Shown here: piece after piece, positions 34,717-44,834 of the stretch
Numbering within the stretch: the stretch's first letter is position 1
Layout: each line of letters begins with the position of its first letter
Source of the DNA: Auriscalpium vulgare
Lineage: Eukaryota > Basidiomycota > Agaricomycetes > Russulales > Auriscalpiaceae
Assembly: GCA_019915015.1 (NCBI GenBank)
Contig: JAHBBC010000007.1
Span: 496,001-560,000, forward strand
Reading direction: 5' to 3'
Length of the DNA stretch: 64,000 bases
The notes under the pieces: generated by a model
The model's input: the letters and a program-made list of their open reading frames with translations, nothing else
Database searches by the model: none
What the model was told of the DNA's origin: nothing
Made by a program: the position numbers and the translations under genes

Positions 34717-35897
34717 CTACACCGCAGACTCCATCGCCGCCTCGATCTTGTGCACCTCCGCCTCCGTCTTGTCCTCCGCCGCACCCCGGCTCGCGCGGTC
34801 GACGGCCACCGCGTCGAGGATCTCGCGCCCGCCCGTCTCGACCAGCACGCGCGCGAGCTTCGCGCCGAGCGCCTCCGCGTCCTCCACGCTGCCCACCCGC
34901 TCCGCAAGCTCGTGCTGCACATGCACCGCGCCGTCGATCGCCGTGATCGTGCCCGTGATGCTCAGCGTGGGGCCGTCGAGCGCGCTGTCCACGCCGACGG
35001 GCACGCTGCACCCGCCCTCGAGCACCCGTAGGCACGCACGCTCCGCGGCGCACCTCCACAGCGTCGGCTGGTGCGTCAGCGCGCGGCACAGGGCTAGCGC
35101 CGCCGCGTCGTCCGCGCGCACCTCGACACCGAGCGCGCCCTGCCCGACGGCGTGGTACAGCGTCGGTGCGGCCAGATCCGCGGTGACGCGCCCGCCGAAG
35201 CCGAGGCGCACGAGCCCGGCCTTTGCGAGGATGAGCGCGGCGTACGGCCCCGCGGGGTCGTCGAGCTTTGCGAGGCGTGTGTTGCTGGGATCCGGGGACA
35301 TGTCAGTGCGGGCGAGATGGGGAAGCGGGCCGGGCGTACAGGTTTCCTCGCTGGAGATCAGGAGCTAGATCAGAGCTGTCGTACTATATGTGCAATACGC
35401 CGTGGACGCACCACGTCCTTGAACACCAGATGCGGGAACTTCCTCTTGAGCTGCGCGACCCGCCGCACGCTGCTCGTCCCGACCACCGCGCCGTGCGGCA
35501 GATCCTCCAGCGCGCGCATCGCCTTCCCATCCACCTCCAGCCCCTGCTTCACCACAAGGCTGTCGACCGGGTCCTCGCGCTCGAGAATTGCGCCGAGGAC
35601 GCAGCCCGGCGGGAGCGTCGTCGGCACGTCCTTGAGCGAGTGCACAAGCATGTCGACCGTGCCGTCGAGCAGCGCGACCTCGAGCTCCTTCGTCCAGAGG
35701 GACTTGCCGCCAAGGATATAGAGCGCCTGCGCCTGGTTCTTGTCACCCTGCGTGCTCATGAAGGAGGTGTCGAAGGCGCGCGCGGGGAAGGCGGCGCGCA
35801 GGGCGTCGAGCACGATGTTTGTCTGGATCTGCGCGAGCGCGGACGCGCGCGAGGCGAGCACGAATGTGCGCGTGGCGGCGTCGCCGGAGACGGGCAT
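34717..35897 (-). CDS. HEM3: Porphobilinogen deaminase (hydroxymethylbilane synthase)
   Basis: The enzyme condenses four porphobilinogens into hydroxymethylbilane in cytosolic heme synthesis. Exon 1 (35412-35897) has the substrate and cofactor residues: VLASRASALAQIQTNIV, MSTQGDKNQ, LWTKELEVALLDG, MLVHSLKDVPTTLP and GTSSVRR. The last exon (34717-35284) has TRLAKLDDPAGPYAALILAK and the dipyrromethane-carrying Cys in VLEGGCSVPVGV. The invariant RGNLNTR loop is recovered only if an 11-nt microexon (35340-35350, CGAGGAAACCT) is spliced between introns of 61 and 55 nt, both GT-AG. The length and all known key residues are normal, so the gene should be active. Confidence 0.94.
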
Positions 35898-36304
35898 CTT
35901 GAAGGAGGGAGGTGGGTAGAATAAGATCGCGTGTGCCCTCGTAACTTTTTATCTAGCAGCGTCCAGGGATCATGATGACAAGGGCCGTGGGAAGCGGGCA
36001 ATGAGAGCCAATCCTCCGCACGCCATTCGGCTCGCAGCCTGTCCATGCGAACAACGCAAGCGCAGGTCCTCAAGCAGAGCTGCAGCGCGAGCAAAACATA
36101 CGTGTCGTCCGGAAATGGATGTGCGAAGTGGATTCGACGATGGGTAACGATACAGATGCGTGCTAAGTTATTAGTCTATAAGTGCGTGGTACATGGGAAG
36201 GGGCCAGTGTGTACGGCGTGGACGCGTCCGGCTATGCACTCATATACTGAGCCAGACTGACATGCAAGATCAGCAAATGCAACATCGACGTATGCGAGGC
36301 GAGC
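35898..36304. other. HEM3 promoter and NFU1 3' flank
   Basis: About 400 bp lie between two minus-strand genes. No convincing ORF, TATA box or repeat was seen. Confidence 0.4.
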
Positions 36305-37281
36305 TTACCCAGAATCCTGCTTTTCGGCCTGCACCTGCTTCTGCGCCAGCCGTTGCTCGAATTTACTGAATTCGTCGGATGCGATGATTTCCTCCTGATC
36401 GAGGATCTGCGTCAAGGTGTGAGCAGGTGGGCAGCAATGAGGACAGCACAGGAACGCACCTGCTCGATCCCCTGGACCTCGGGAATATAATGCATGAGCA
36501 TGCGCTCAATACCCGACTTTAGCGTCACGGTGCTCGAATCGCAGCCCCGACAGCTCCCCTTCAGCTTCACCTGCACGATGCCCTCATCTGTGAACCCGCG
36601 ATACTCGATGTCCCCTCCGTCCTCCATGATCGCCGGCCGCACCCTCGTGTCCAGAAGCTCCTTGATCATCGCTACCGTGTCTGAGTCTGTGTCCAGAATG
36701 CGCGTGTCCTGGGGGCCGGCGTTCTCCCTGTCCTCCTCCGAGCGGAAGAGCGGCTGGCCGGACGAGAAGAACTCCATGAGGATGGAGTAGACCTCGGGCT
36801 TGACGACGGCCCACGGGTTCTCAGAGTCCTTGGAGACGGTGACAAAGTCGGGGCCGTAGAAAACGGTCTTGACGCCCTCGATGCCCATGAGACGCAGTGC
36901 GAGCGGGGAGATGAGCGCGGCGCGGGTGTCGAGGAACTCTGCGGAGCCGGACTCCATGACGGGTGCGCCGGGGATGAACTTGAGCGAGTCTTCGTTGGGG
37001 GTGGTCTCGGTCTGGATGAACATCGAGCGAGCTGCAAGGCGGGGTCGGGCATTAGTAAGTCGATGCAAAGACGAAGGTTGGCACGCACTCATGGGAGGGT
37101 TGATTCGACTGGGCGCAGGTGCGGTCGGCCGGACGCCAGCAGCGGTAGCCAGCGTATAGCCTGAGCTCGCAGCCCGCACCGACGAGGCATGTAGGCCGCG
37201 TGCACCGACAAGTGATAGGGTACGCGGTTGTCTTGCTGTCCTGAGCAATGCCCTGAGCGACGACGAAGCGACTGCAGACAT
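36305..37281 (-). CDS. NFU1: Mitochondrial Fe-S scaffold/carrier NFU1
   Basis: Nfu1 delivers [4Fe-4S] clusters to late mitochondrial targets such as lipoate synthase. The start at 37281 gives a basic leader (MSAVASSSLRALLRTARQ, RGLHASSVRAAS). The Nfu N-domain follows an intron: MFIQTETTPNEDSLKFIPG, MGIEGVKTVFYGPDFVTVSK. The C-terminal NifU domain carries the cluster-binding CxxC in LKGSCRGCDSSTVTLKSGIE (near 36550). A last exon adds ILDQEEIIASDEFSKFEQ and a charged tail ending at 36305. The domain order and length are normal. Confidence 0.94.
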
Positions 37282-37424
37282 GGTGGAGGGAGCTGACTGA
37301 CAAACCGTCTCCGTTCGTCTGTTCCGTTGGCCGAAATTGTGCTGAGTCAGCATGAGGTAGCGCGTGACATCATTTGCTAGCACGTCGTCGCGTCCGGCGC
37401 AGCAGCGGGCAGACGACGCTCGCC
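37282..37424. promoter_or_regulatory. 143-bp bidirectional promoter between NFU1 and ALG1
   Basis: The start codons of two divergent genes are only 143 bp apart, so transcription of NFU1 and ALG1 must begin within this interval or overlap. No TATA box is visible. Confidence 0.6.
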
Positions 37425-39425
37425 ATGAGCGACTACCTCCATGGCCCAATACCTCAGCTCCTTGTCGCCGCAGTCTTTGTTCGCATCGTATGGGTCCTCT
37501 TGAGGCAGCCCTGTGCACGGCCTGCCCTGCGCTCCGTCGCCATCCTCGTCCTCGGCGACATCGGCCGCAGCCCACGCATGATGTACCATGCAGAGAGCTT
37601 TGCAAAGCTAGACTTTGAAACTTATCTCATCGGATACCAAGGTGTGTGCTCTGCTTGCAGCGCGTGTATGCGCTTGACGTGTGTTTATAGGCGTGAAACC
37701 CGTCGCATCGCTGCTCTCCCTCCCGCACGTGCGCTTCCTCTATCTCCCCGAGCCGCCCCTCTTTCTCCGCAGGCTCCCTTTCCTCGTTGTGGCGCCCTTC
37801 AAAGTCACCCGCCAGGTCGTCACCATCCTCTACACGCTGCTCTGGCAGATTCCCCATCCCCCGGAGTTTATCCTCGTCCAGGTGCGTGCTCTCCCATTCC
37901 TCTGGGAGGTGGAGCGAAGAGCGTGCTGACTGAAAATAAAGAACCCGCCTAGCATCCCGACACTCGCACTGGTATGGCTCGTGAGCCATGTCCGCGGCAG
38001 CAAGGTCATCATCGACTGGCATAACCTCGGCTATAGCATTCTTGCGCTGCGGTTGGGACAGAATCACGTTCTCGTGAAGGTGGCAAAGTGGTGCGTGTGT
38101 AGTCTCCCAAGGTGTTGGAGAAGCTGCGTATGGAGCGCGTCTCGGATGCAGGTTCGAGGCCACCTTTGGCAGGTCTGCGTATGCGCACCTGTTTGTGACG
38201 CGCGCGATGCGCGACCATTTGGTGCAAGAATGGGGTATTAGGTGCGTACGATCGCGTATTGCGAATATTCTCTGGTGTGCGATTGACATGTGTGTTCACG
38301 AAGGGGAATCACAGCTGTCCTGCACGACCGTCCACCAGCACACTTCCACCGTGCAACTCCCCACGAGACACATGAGGTATGACAAGCCCTCTATCGTGCC
38401 GCGCCAGTGCTCACACCATGAATGTCCTAAGCTCTTTCTGCGTCTCACCCCGTCCCTGCCCACGCCCTTCCTCCCGTCCTCGTCCCCGCCTTACTCGACT
38501 CCCCTCACGACCGTCCTCCCCATATCCGCATCTTCACCCACCGCCGTCTCCCCCACATCTAGCGTAAGCTCGCAACAACAACAGCTAGACATGCCGTCGC
38601 TTCGAGCGGAGCGCCCTGCGCTCGTCGTGAGCAGCACGAGCTGGACAGACGACGAGGACTTCTCCATCCTACTAGACGCGCTCGGCAAGTACGACGCGCG
38701 AGCACGAGAGGGCGCGCTGCCGAAGGTGCTCGTGGTGGTGACGGGCAAGGGCCCGAGGCGCGCAGAGTACATGGCAGAGGCGCAGCGCCTGCAGCGGAAG
38801 TGGGCACACGTGCGCGTCGTGAGCCTGTGGCTCGAGGCGGAAGACTACCCGCTCTTGCTTGGTGCGCGCGAACGTCAGGGCTGGGTACAGTGGCTGACAC
38901 AGTATGCACAGGCTCGGCCGACATCGGCGTGTCGCTGCACGCGAGCTCATCCGCGCTCGACCTCCCAATGAAGGTTGTCGACATGTTCGGGTGTGGGCTG
39001 CCCGTATGCGCGCTCGACTTTGCCTGGTAATCCCGGCCATCTCCCCTCCTTCCTTCCACTCAACCTGACTTCGTTTCAGCCTCCCAGAGCTCGTTCAGGA
39101 CGGCAAGAACGGGCTCATATTCAAAACGGCCGACCAGCTCGCGCACCAGCTCGAGGTCCGTTCCTCACGCCCCCGCCTTTCCTCTTGTAATCATCTCACA
39201 CACTCACAGATGCTCCTTGCGGCCTTCCCCGATGCCCCTGCGCTCAGCACCCTACGCGCGTCCCTCGAGCGTACGTCCCACGCCCCGACGCCTGCATCGA
39301 GTGCGCCTCCGCTCCGGCGGTCGCCGGTGGGCGATGACGAGGGCGAGGAGGCTGCGTGGGGGACCTGGGACGAGAACTGGGCGCGTGTGATGCGCCCGCT
39401 CGTGCAGCGCGAGGGGTATATGTGA
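37425..39425 (+). CDS. ALG1: Chitobiosyldiphosphodolichol beta-mannosyltransferase (ALG1)
   Basis: Alg1 adds the first mannose to GlcNAc2-PP-dolichol on the cytosolic face of the ER. An N-terminal hydrophobic segment ([15 protein letters not shown]) is followed by [20 protein letters not shown], the family signature. The core includes [36 protein letters not shown] and [15 protein letters not shown]. The GT-B C-domain has [38 protein letters not shown] and the donor-site stretch [20 protein letters not shown] followed by [20 protein letters not shown]. About nine introns give a continuous frame. A Ser/Thr/Gln-rich insertion (38500-38590) and an extended C-terminus make it longer than the yeast protein. 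Confidence 0.93.
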
Positions 39426-39766
39426 CGCGCCTGTAGAAAAAGAACCGCCCTGTAATGGTATGTATGGGTATACACTGTAGCCTGGCTTGGAATTGCCGGA
39501 GGATGCGCTGCCACGTATCGTGAGGTCTTGCCAGTGGTTCGGATAATTGCTGCGCGTCTCGATGCCCTTCCGATTCGACTTCTCTCAATGCGAGTCGGCT
39601 CCGAGGTTGTGACCGAGCTACCTTAGCCTTTAGGTCTCCGGGGATGTAATGCTCGTACTCAGCCCCTAACGTCCGCCAGGACTGTTGCTCCTAACCACCA
39701 GATACAGAAACCTTTATCTTACAGTCTAATTGGCATGCTCGCCTCAAAGCTTCTTCCAGAACCACC
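39426..39766. other. Intergenic region after ALG1
   Basis: This is 3' flank of ALG1. No convincing gene or repeat was recognised. Confidence 0.35.
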
Positions 39767-40413
39767 ATGTGGACGTCGCCAACTCCGCGCCAGTGGGATG
39801 AGTTTCTAGACGAAGTTATCATAGAACAAGATGCCCGTGTCCGATGCGCGTATTCATTCGTGGACATCCCAGGCAGGGGCTCCAACTTGCAAGCACATTT
39901 CGAGGTGTTTGACGAGTTCCTCAATACCAAGTTACCCACATTTATGTAAACGAGGTATGACTCAGGACGAGAACGGCGCCCCAACCATGGGGCAGGTCAC
40001 AAGCACAAGCCGATAGACGTACCATTATCACGTTCATATCGGGCTCGTCGGTCAATACGAGACATGCGAAGGTCTGTACTCCTTCCTTTTGCACTTGTGA
40101 AGGCTAAGATCAGGCCGCAGACCTTGCACTTTTGCCCCGTATACGCATTCTAGCCGCTGCGACAATTATACATGAAATTGCGCATGTGTACAGTCACTTC
40201 CTGTTCCAAGAGCCGACCACCCCCACCCTCCACGTCTTGAGCACGACCGCAAATAACTACTGCGATTACGGACGTGCGGGTTCATCCCGAGCCAGTCGAC
40301 GACGTCGAGCCACTGACATCAAGCCATTCCAGCCAATTGGGCTGGCCAGTGCGTGGCACGGGAGGCATGGCACCTGCTGCAGATCATTGAGCCTCGTGCT
40401 GTGGTACCCCTAA
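39767..40413 (+). pseudogene. Possible small gene or remnant with an HExxH motif
   Basis: Two open segments look protein-like. The first (39767-39949) reads MWTSPTPRQWDEFLDEVII, then RVRCAYSFVDIPGRGSNLQA, ending EFLNTKLPTFM. The second (40132-40413) reads ILAAATIIHEIAHVYSHFLF, then PTTPTLHVLSTTAN. HEIAH is the zinc-binding HExxH pattern of metallopeptidases. I could not find splice sites that join the two convincingly, and the sequence after 40280 looks like random translation. A truncated or decayed gene is more likely than a working one. The family is not recognised. Confidence 0.35.
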
Positions 40414-40514
40414 TAACGCTGCTTCATGGCCGTGGAGAAGTTATCAGGTACAATTATATTCCACGGGATACAAATACGTCTATATCATGAGTAGCGTGCA
40501 CTGGCAGACAGAAT

Positions 40515-42495
40515 CTAAGCAATTTCCTTCTTCTCCTCGCTCTGCTCCTCAGCTACGGTGCCCTGGCTCTCAGTCTCCTTAACATCGGCTGGAGCCTCGG
40601 CATCCGCGACCTTAGGCTTCTCAATCTTGTACCATATCAATAGCGCGACGGCCTCCGTGACCAGCACCGCGAGCACAAACCAATAGCCGTCGGCGATACC
40701 GTGGTAGCCCACAGGCTTGCCTTGGTCCACGCGCTTTTGGTCGATCTCGGTCTGAATGGTGGTGATGACAGCCAGGCCAAGGCCGAGACCGATCTGCAGA
40801 GCAGCGTTGAACATGGCACCCACTGTCCCGGCGATCTCTGGAGGTGTGCTGTTCGCAAAGTGAGATCGACGCAGGCAATCGACAGCAAAAATGAGAGCGT
40901 ACTTCATGAAGATAGCTATGTTTGAGTTGGTGTAGACCACCATATTTCCCATTGTTCCGATGATGAAAGCAGGGAAGATGATGGACCAGTAGCTGAACAA
41001 AAATGTCAGAATTTGTGGAGATTAGAGGATAAATCATAGCTGACCGTGCGCGCGTGCTTCCGAAGGGAAGCATGATCGTGGCCACGATATCAGCCAACAG
41101 GCCAAAGAATATCGACCACTTCGGATTGATGTACTTGGGAAGCTGCCGCTAAAGCCGGCGATGGCTCCAGAAAAGATACCCGTTGGGAGGAAATGCACCG
41201 AAGTCATGATCGCGCTCCATCCGTAGACCGTTTGGAAAAGAGGCATGAGCTGGAAGAACACTGCGAGGATGATCAGATCCTCAAACTTCGGCCGACCGAG
41301 AACGATGAGGCGTACACGAACACCACCAAAAGATGGGGACGAGGCCGAGTGCAACGAGAATGGGCACGTTGGGGTAGTTCCAAGTATGCGGCGGCCTGTG
41401 CGAAAAGGGTGAGCGACAGAGCTTTTACTGACTTTGTCATTACTTACAGAGACGCCATGTCGGGGTCGATCTTGGCCTCGAAGACGAAGAACGCGACTGC
41501 GAGCACAATGGAGACGACGAGTGTGCCGATGACTTGGCCGGCGCCCCAGCCTGTTGCGGAGCCAGTAGTGACGGCGTAGATGAATAACACGATAGATGCT
41601 ATGCGGGACGAGGTCAGGGACGATTATGTCGATCAGAGGCGCAATGCACTTACTGGTGAGCATAGCAACACCGCCCAGATCGAGACGACGCCATGACTGC
41701 TTGCCAGTGCGCGGCGCAGACTGGGGGACCAAGATAATGGAAATCACGCCGATGGGGACGCCGAGCATGCATGTGAAGTAATAAATCCACCGCCAGTTGG
41801 CCCACTGGACGAAGATGCCACCGATGATGATACCCAGCACTAGAAGTAAATTTGGGTCAGCAGTGAGCTCATGGGTCCGAACTGAATGAAACGAACCGTT
41901 GCCAATAGCAGAAGAACCTCCGAAGAGGGCAATGGCTTGACTCTGCTCTTCCGGCTCGGGGAACCACTCGACGATTAAGCTCAGGGCAGATGGAACGGTG
42001 GCGGCGGCGGCAATTCCCGTGAAGGCACGAAGAATGAACATGCCGACCTTGTCGTGTACGAGGCCGCATCCTAAAGAGAAGAGACCAACGAGAGCAGAGC
42101 CCACTATAAAGGACCATCCTAGCAGGCGCGGAAACGTCAACCACGCGCTTCAAGAAACTAGTGTGAATGCCTCGTACTTGCGCTGTAGATGTCCGAAACA
42201 CGACCGCTGATGAGCAGGAAGGCAGCGAAGGTTGCCGAATATGCTGAGAACACCCAGACGATCTCGTTGGTCTTGATGTTCAAAGACCGTTCCATGGCGG
42301 GTATGGCCGGAAATAGAGCAGACGCGACGAACGCGTCCATGAACTCTGCTAAGCAGAAGAGCATGAGGAGCGTCCCTTTGTGGAGCTTTGACAGGTTTGG
42401 CCGCACTGCAGCGAACGCGATGAGTATAGTAGGATGACATGTCGAGCGGACATACCATAGGGTGCCGCTGGAGGAGCCACGACCGTTGAACTCAT
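40515..42495 (-). pseudogene. MFS multidrug-type transporter gene with two apparent frameshifts
   Basis: Spliced exons give a typical drug:H+ antiporter. They include LAEFMDAFVASALFPAIPAM, VFSAYSATFAAFLLISGRVS, RAFTGIAAAATVPSALSLIV, WANWRWIYYFTCMLGVPIGV, APRTGKQSWRRLDLGG and VFFQLMPLFQTVYGWSAIM. The tail is acidic (ETESQGTVAEEQSEEKK). Most introns join normally. The frame breaks near 41300-41330, between VPILVALGLVPIFWW and LGRPKFEDLIILAVFF. It breaks again near 41138-41147, where GFSGS is followed by PKYINPKWSIFFGLLAD in another frame. Neither break fits an intron. Either the gene is recently dead or the assembly has two indels. A fragment of its 3' end is duplicated at 23063. Confidence 0.8.
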
Positions 42496-43274
42496 CGTGA
42501 GGGGTTGAGGGTTGACGAAACGGGAGGAAGAACGTGTGATGGGATAAACGGTTGGTTTTCGACACGTCTCCCTCTGCGCTTTAAATGAGAATGAGAATAA
42601 GCACGCAGACAAACAGTGCTTTCATGGTTTTCGTAAGCTCAGACACAGATCTGGAGGCAGCAGGATTATGGAGCACGGCCCCTGGATTTACATTCGCAGG
42701 ATCTCGAAGGGCGCGCGCGCTGAGTCAGATTGGGGATATCTCGGGCTGCTTTTCCATGGCCGAAGATTAGAAGCCGTACGCGTAGTTTTAAGCGGCCGCG
42801 CGCGCGCGTCCTGGCGGCATTGCACTCAGTGGGTACAGTTTCCGAGGTTGGGATAGACACGGTGAAGTGCAAGAGAAGGCAAGCCTATACCTGCGATACC
42901 CGACTGAGGTGCACTCGGATGTCGAGACGGAGACAGACACTACTGTGAGAAGAAGAAAAACTTCCAGACGTCAGTGACAGTGGGCGACTAGATGTTGACA
43001 GTGTGACATGGTCTCCGTGGCCGACCTTGTGCGGAAGATAGACGTTCCGCCAGCCACTGAGAGCCGCCATTGAACACAGACAGAGACAGACAGAGACTAG
43101 TAAGAAAGTGAAACAGCAACAGCGCGCACTCAGTGTCATGCGTTGTCATCAGAGCGCCGTGCACAGTGGATGACTCAGCGACACTGGCGGCCCTGCCCTC
43201 ATATACTTCTAGCCGACGGCCGGGGCCCTGCAAGCTCCATCACTGCATTGCTTCAAGGGCGATGAGATTCAGAA

Positions 43275-43437
43275 GCGCGAATGTGTGAACAGGGGCCCCG
43301 TGCCCGACTCAAAGCAAGGTGTAGAAGAGATAGTGGCCTCCTTCACGACGCGCGAATGTGTGAACAGGGACCCAGTCTGACTCAAAGCAAGGTGTACTTA
43401 GAAGAGATAGTGGCCTCGTTCAAGTTCACGACGCGAA
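43275..43437. repeat. Tandem duplication with ~75-bp unit
   Basis: GCGCGAATGTGTGAACAGGG begins at 43275 and again at 43350. Both copies continue through CTCAAAGCAAGGTGTA and GAAGAGATAGTGGCCTC to a CACGACGCG end. The second copy carries small insertions (ACTTA, and TTCAAG before the end), giving 75 and about 88 bp. It is non-coding. Confidence 0.85.
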
Positions 43438-43713
43438 GTTGGAGCTCGACCGATCTGATGTTGTCGGAGGGCTGGGTTCACGCGTTCACGGGGGTTTAAT
43501 CCAATGCCAGGCTTGGCTACTTACAAGGGATGAGGAATTGTGCATTAAGTGGGTCGTGACAACGATGGTATCGTGAATAGAATGGCCCAAGAAAAGCGAA
43601 GATATGCGGAGAGGCGTGGGCTCCGGGCGGTCGAGCGATACCCCCTTGACTCGAGCGGTGTTACTCATTGAGTGGGCGTGCATCGCATTGGCCAAACCCG
43701 TGCGGTCAAAAAA

Positions 43714-43985
43714 CCTCAGAGGGTAGGCAGCCTCCAAATCGACGTCGACCTCAACTTCAAGTTGAACATCCAAACACCCGGGAGGCCACGTTGACCACAG
43801 CCATCGCCCGCGATGCGCGAATCGCCAACCGCAGCAGCTGTCGGCTGATGGCGGCGAAGCCAACGCATACAGTAGAAGTTAGAACTGCAGTACCCTGGAC
43901 GAACGAAGGGTGGGTAGGCGAGCACGGATGCCAGCAGGTGATTCGCCAAAAAGGGGCATCGGTACGACTGTCTCTGCGGCCTTCA
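43714..43985 (+). repeat. Dispersed repeat family 1, copy 1
   Basis: This interval matches the reverse complement of 62012-62318. Shared blocks include CCTCAGAGGG at one end, TTGACCACAGCC, GATGCGCGAATCGCCAACCG, GGCTGATGGCGGCGAAG, CTGCAGTACCCTG and CTGTCTCTGCGGCCTTC at the other. Copy 2 has about 45 extra bases near the end. The match is patchy, so the copies are old. No ORF or clear terminal inverted repeat was seen, and the family could be a decayed MITE or retroelement piece. Confidence 0.8.
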
Positions 43986-44834
43986 AGTTCGGCGACAACC
44001 TGGGCTCTTCAGCACTGCTGGACGCACTGCCCAGCCAGGCCAAAGTTTAACTTGCAGTTGGACCGTCCACTTGCCGACCTGAGTCACTGCCTGGCCGGCG
44101 ATCCGCGGCGCCGGCTCGCTGACAAATATGGGAGATATGACTCGGAGTCGGAGGACCGCCCGGGCCACCTCACTGCCACCTCCCGTCTCATATCTCCATC
44201 ATCGTCGTAATACGCAACGAGGCTGCGTGTTGCATGCCTGCGCGAGCCTCGCGCTACAATTTGCGGCTTATTGCAAAGTCGCGCAATTGTGGCGCATGCC
44301 TTCGATGTCGACCACGCCGCTTTGAAGTGGACACGCAAGTTAGCGACAGCACGCAGCAAGCCTGAAGACGGTGTACATACGAGTTGTATGCCGCCGCGAA
44401 GGTTGCTCGGTCATCGGTGATCATGAAACATGCGTTCTTCAATCGCAGCATTTGCCGAGCGACCCATATGGTGCGTGACCGGGCTTTATGGCATGGTCAA
44501 AGTCACAACCACATTAACGACTGTCTTCTGTATGTAACTCTAAGGTATATTAGCCTTCATCAGCACAGCCCTCCGATCGCGGTTTGCCCGTGAGGCCCGT
44601 GAAGTTATAATGCATTGAAGACTCGAGCCGGAGAATCTCTTCCGCCGCTTTCTCGCTTTCTGTATGGGGATTGCACAGGGCCAGCCTCAGATGGGCTGGA
44701 CGGCAGTCGTGGTGCTGACTTGCCGCCCGCCAAGCTAGGGATGTCTACCTATATCATGGGCAATTTACATCCTCCAGAGTCCAAGCGCACTCGTAATTCA
44801 TCCTCTCCTCCCTCCGGAGTCCAACCCAGTCACG

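Larger units (their letters stand above)
42496..44834. other. 2.3-kb gene-free region with repeats
   Basis: No coding sequence is supported between the MFS gene and the sedolisin gene. The interval holds a 75-bp tandem duplication (43275-43437) and one copy of a dispersed repeat (43714-43985), listed separately. CGCGCGCG runs occur near 42710 and 42795. The last 100 bp before 44835 should contain the sedolisin promoter, and a TATAT string lies near 44750. Confidence 0.5.
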
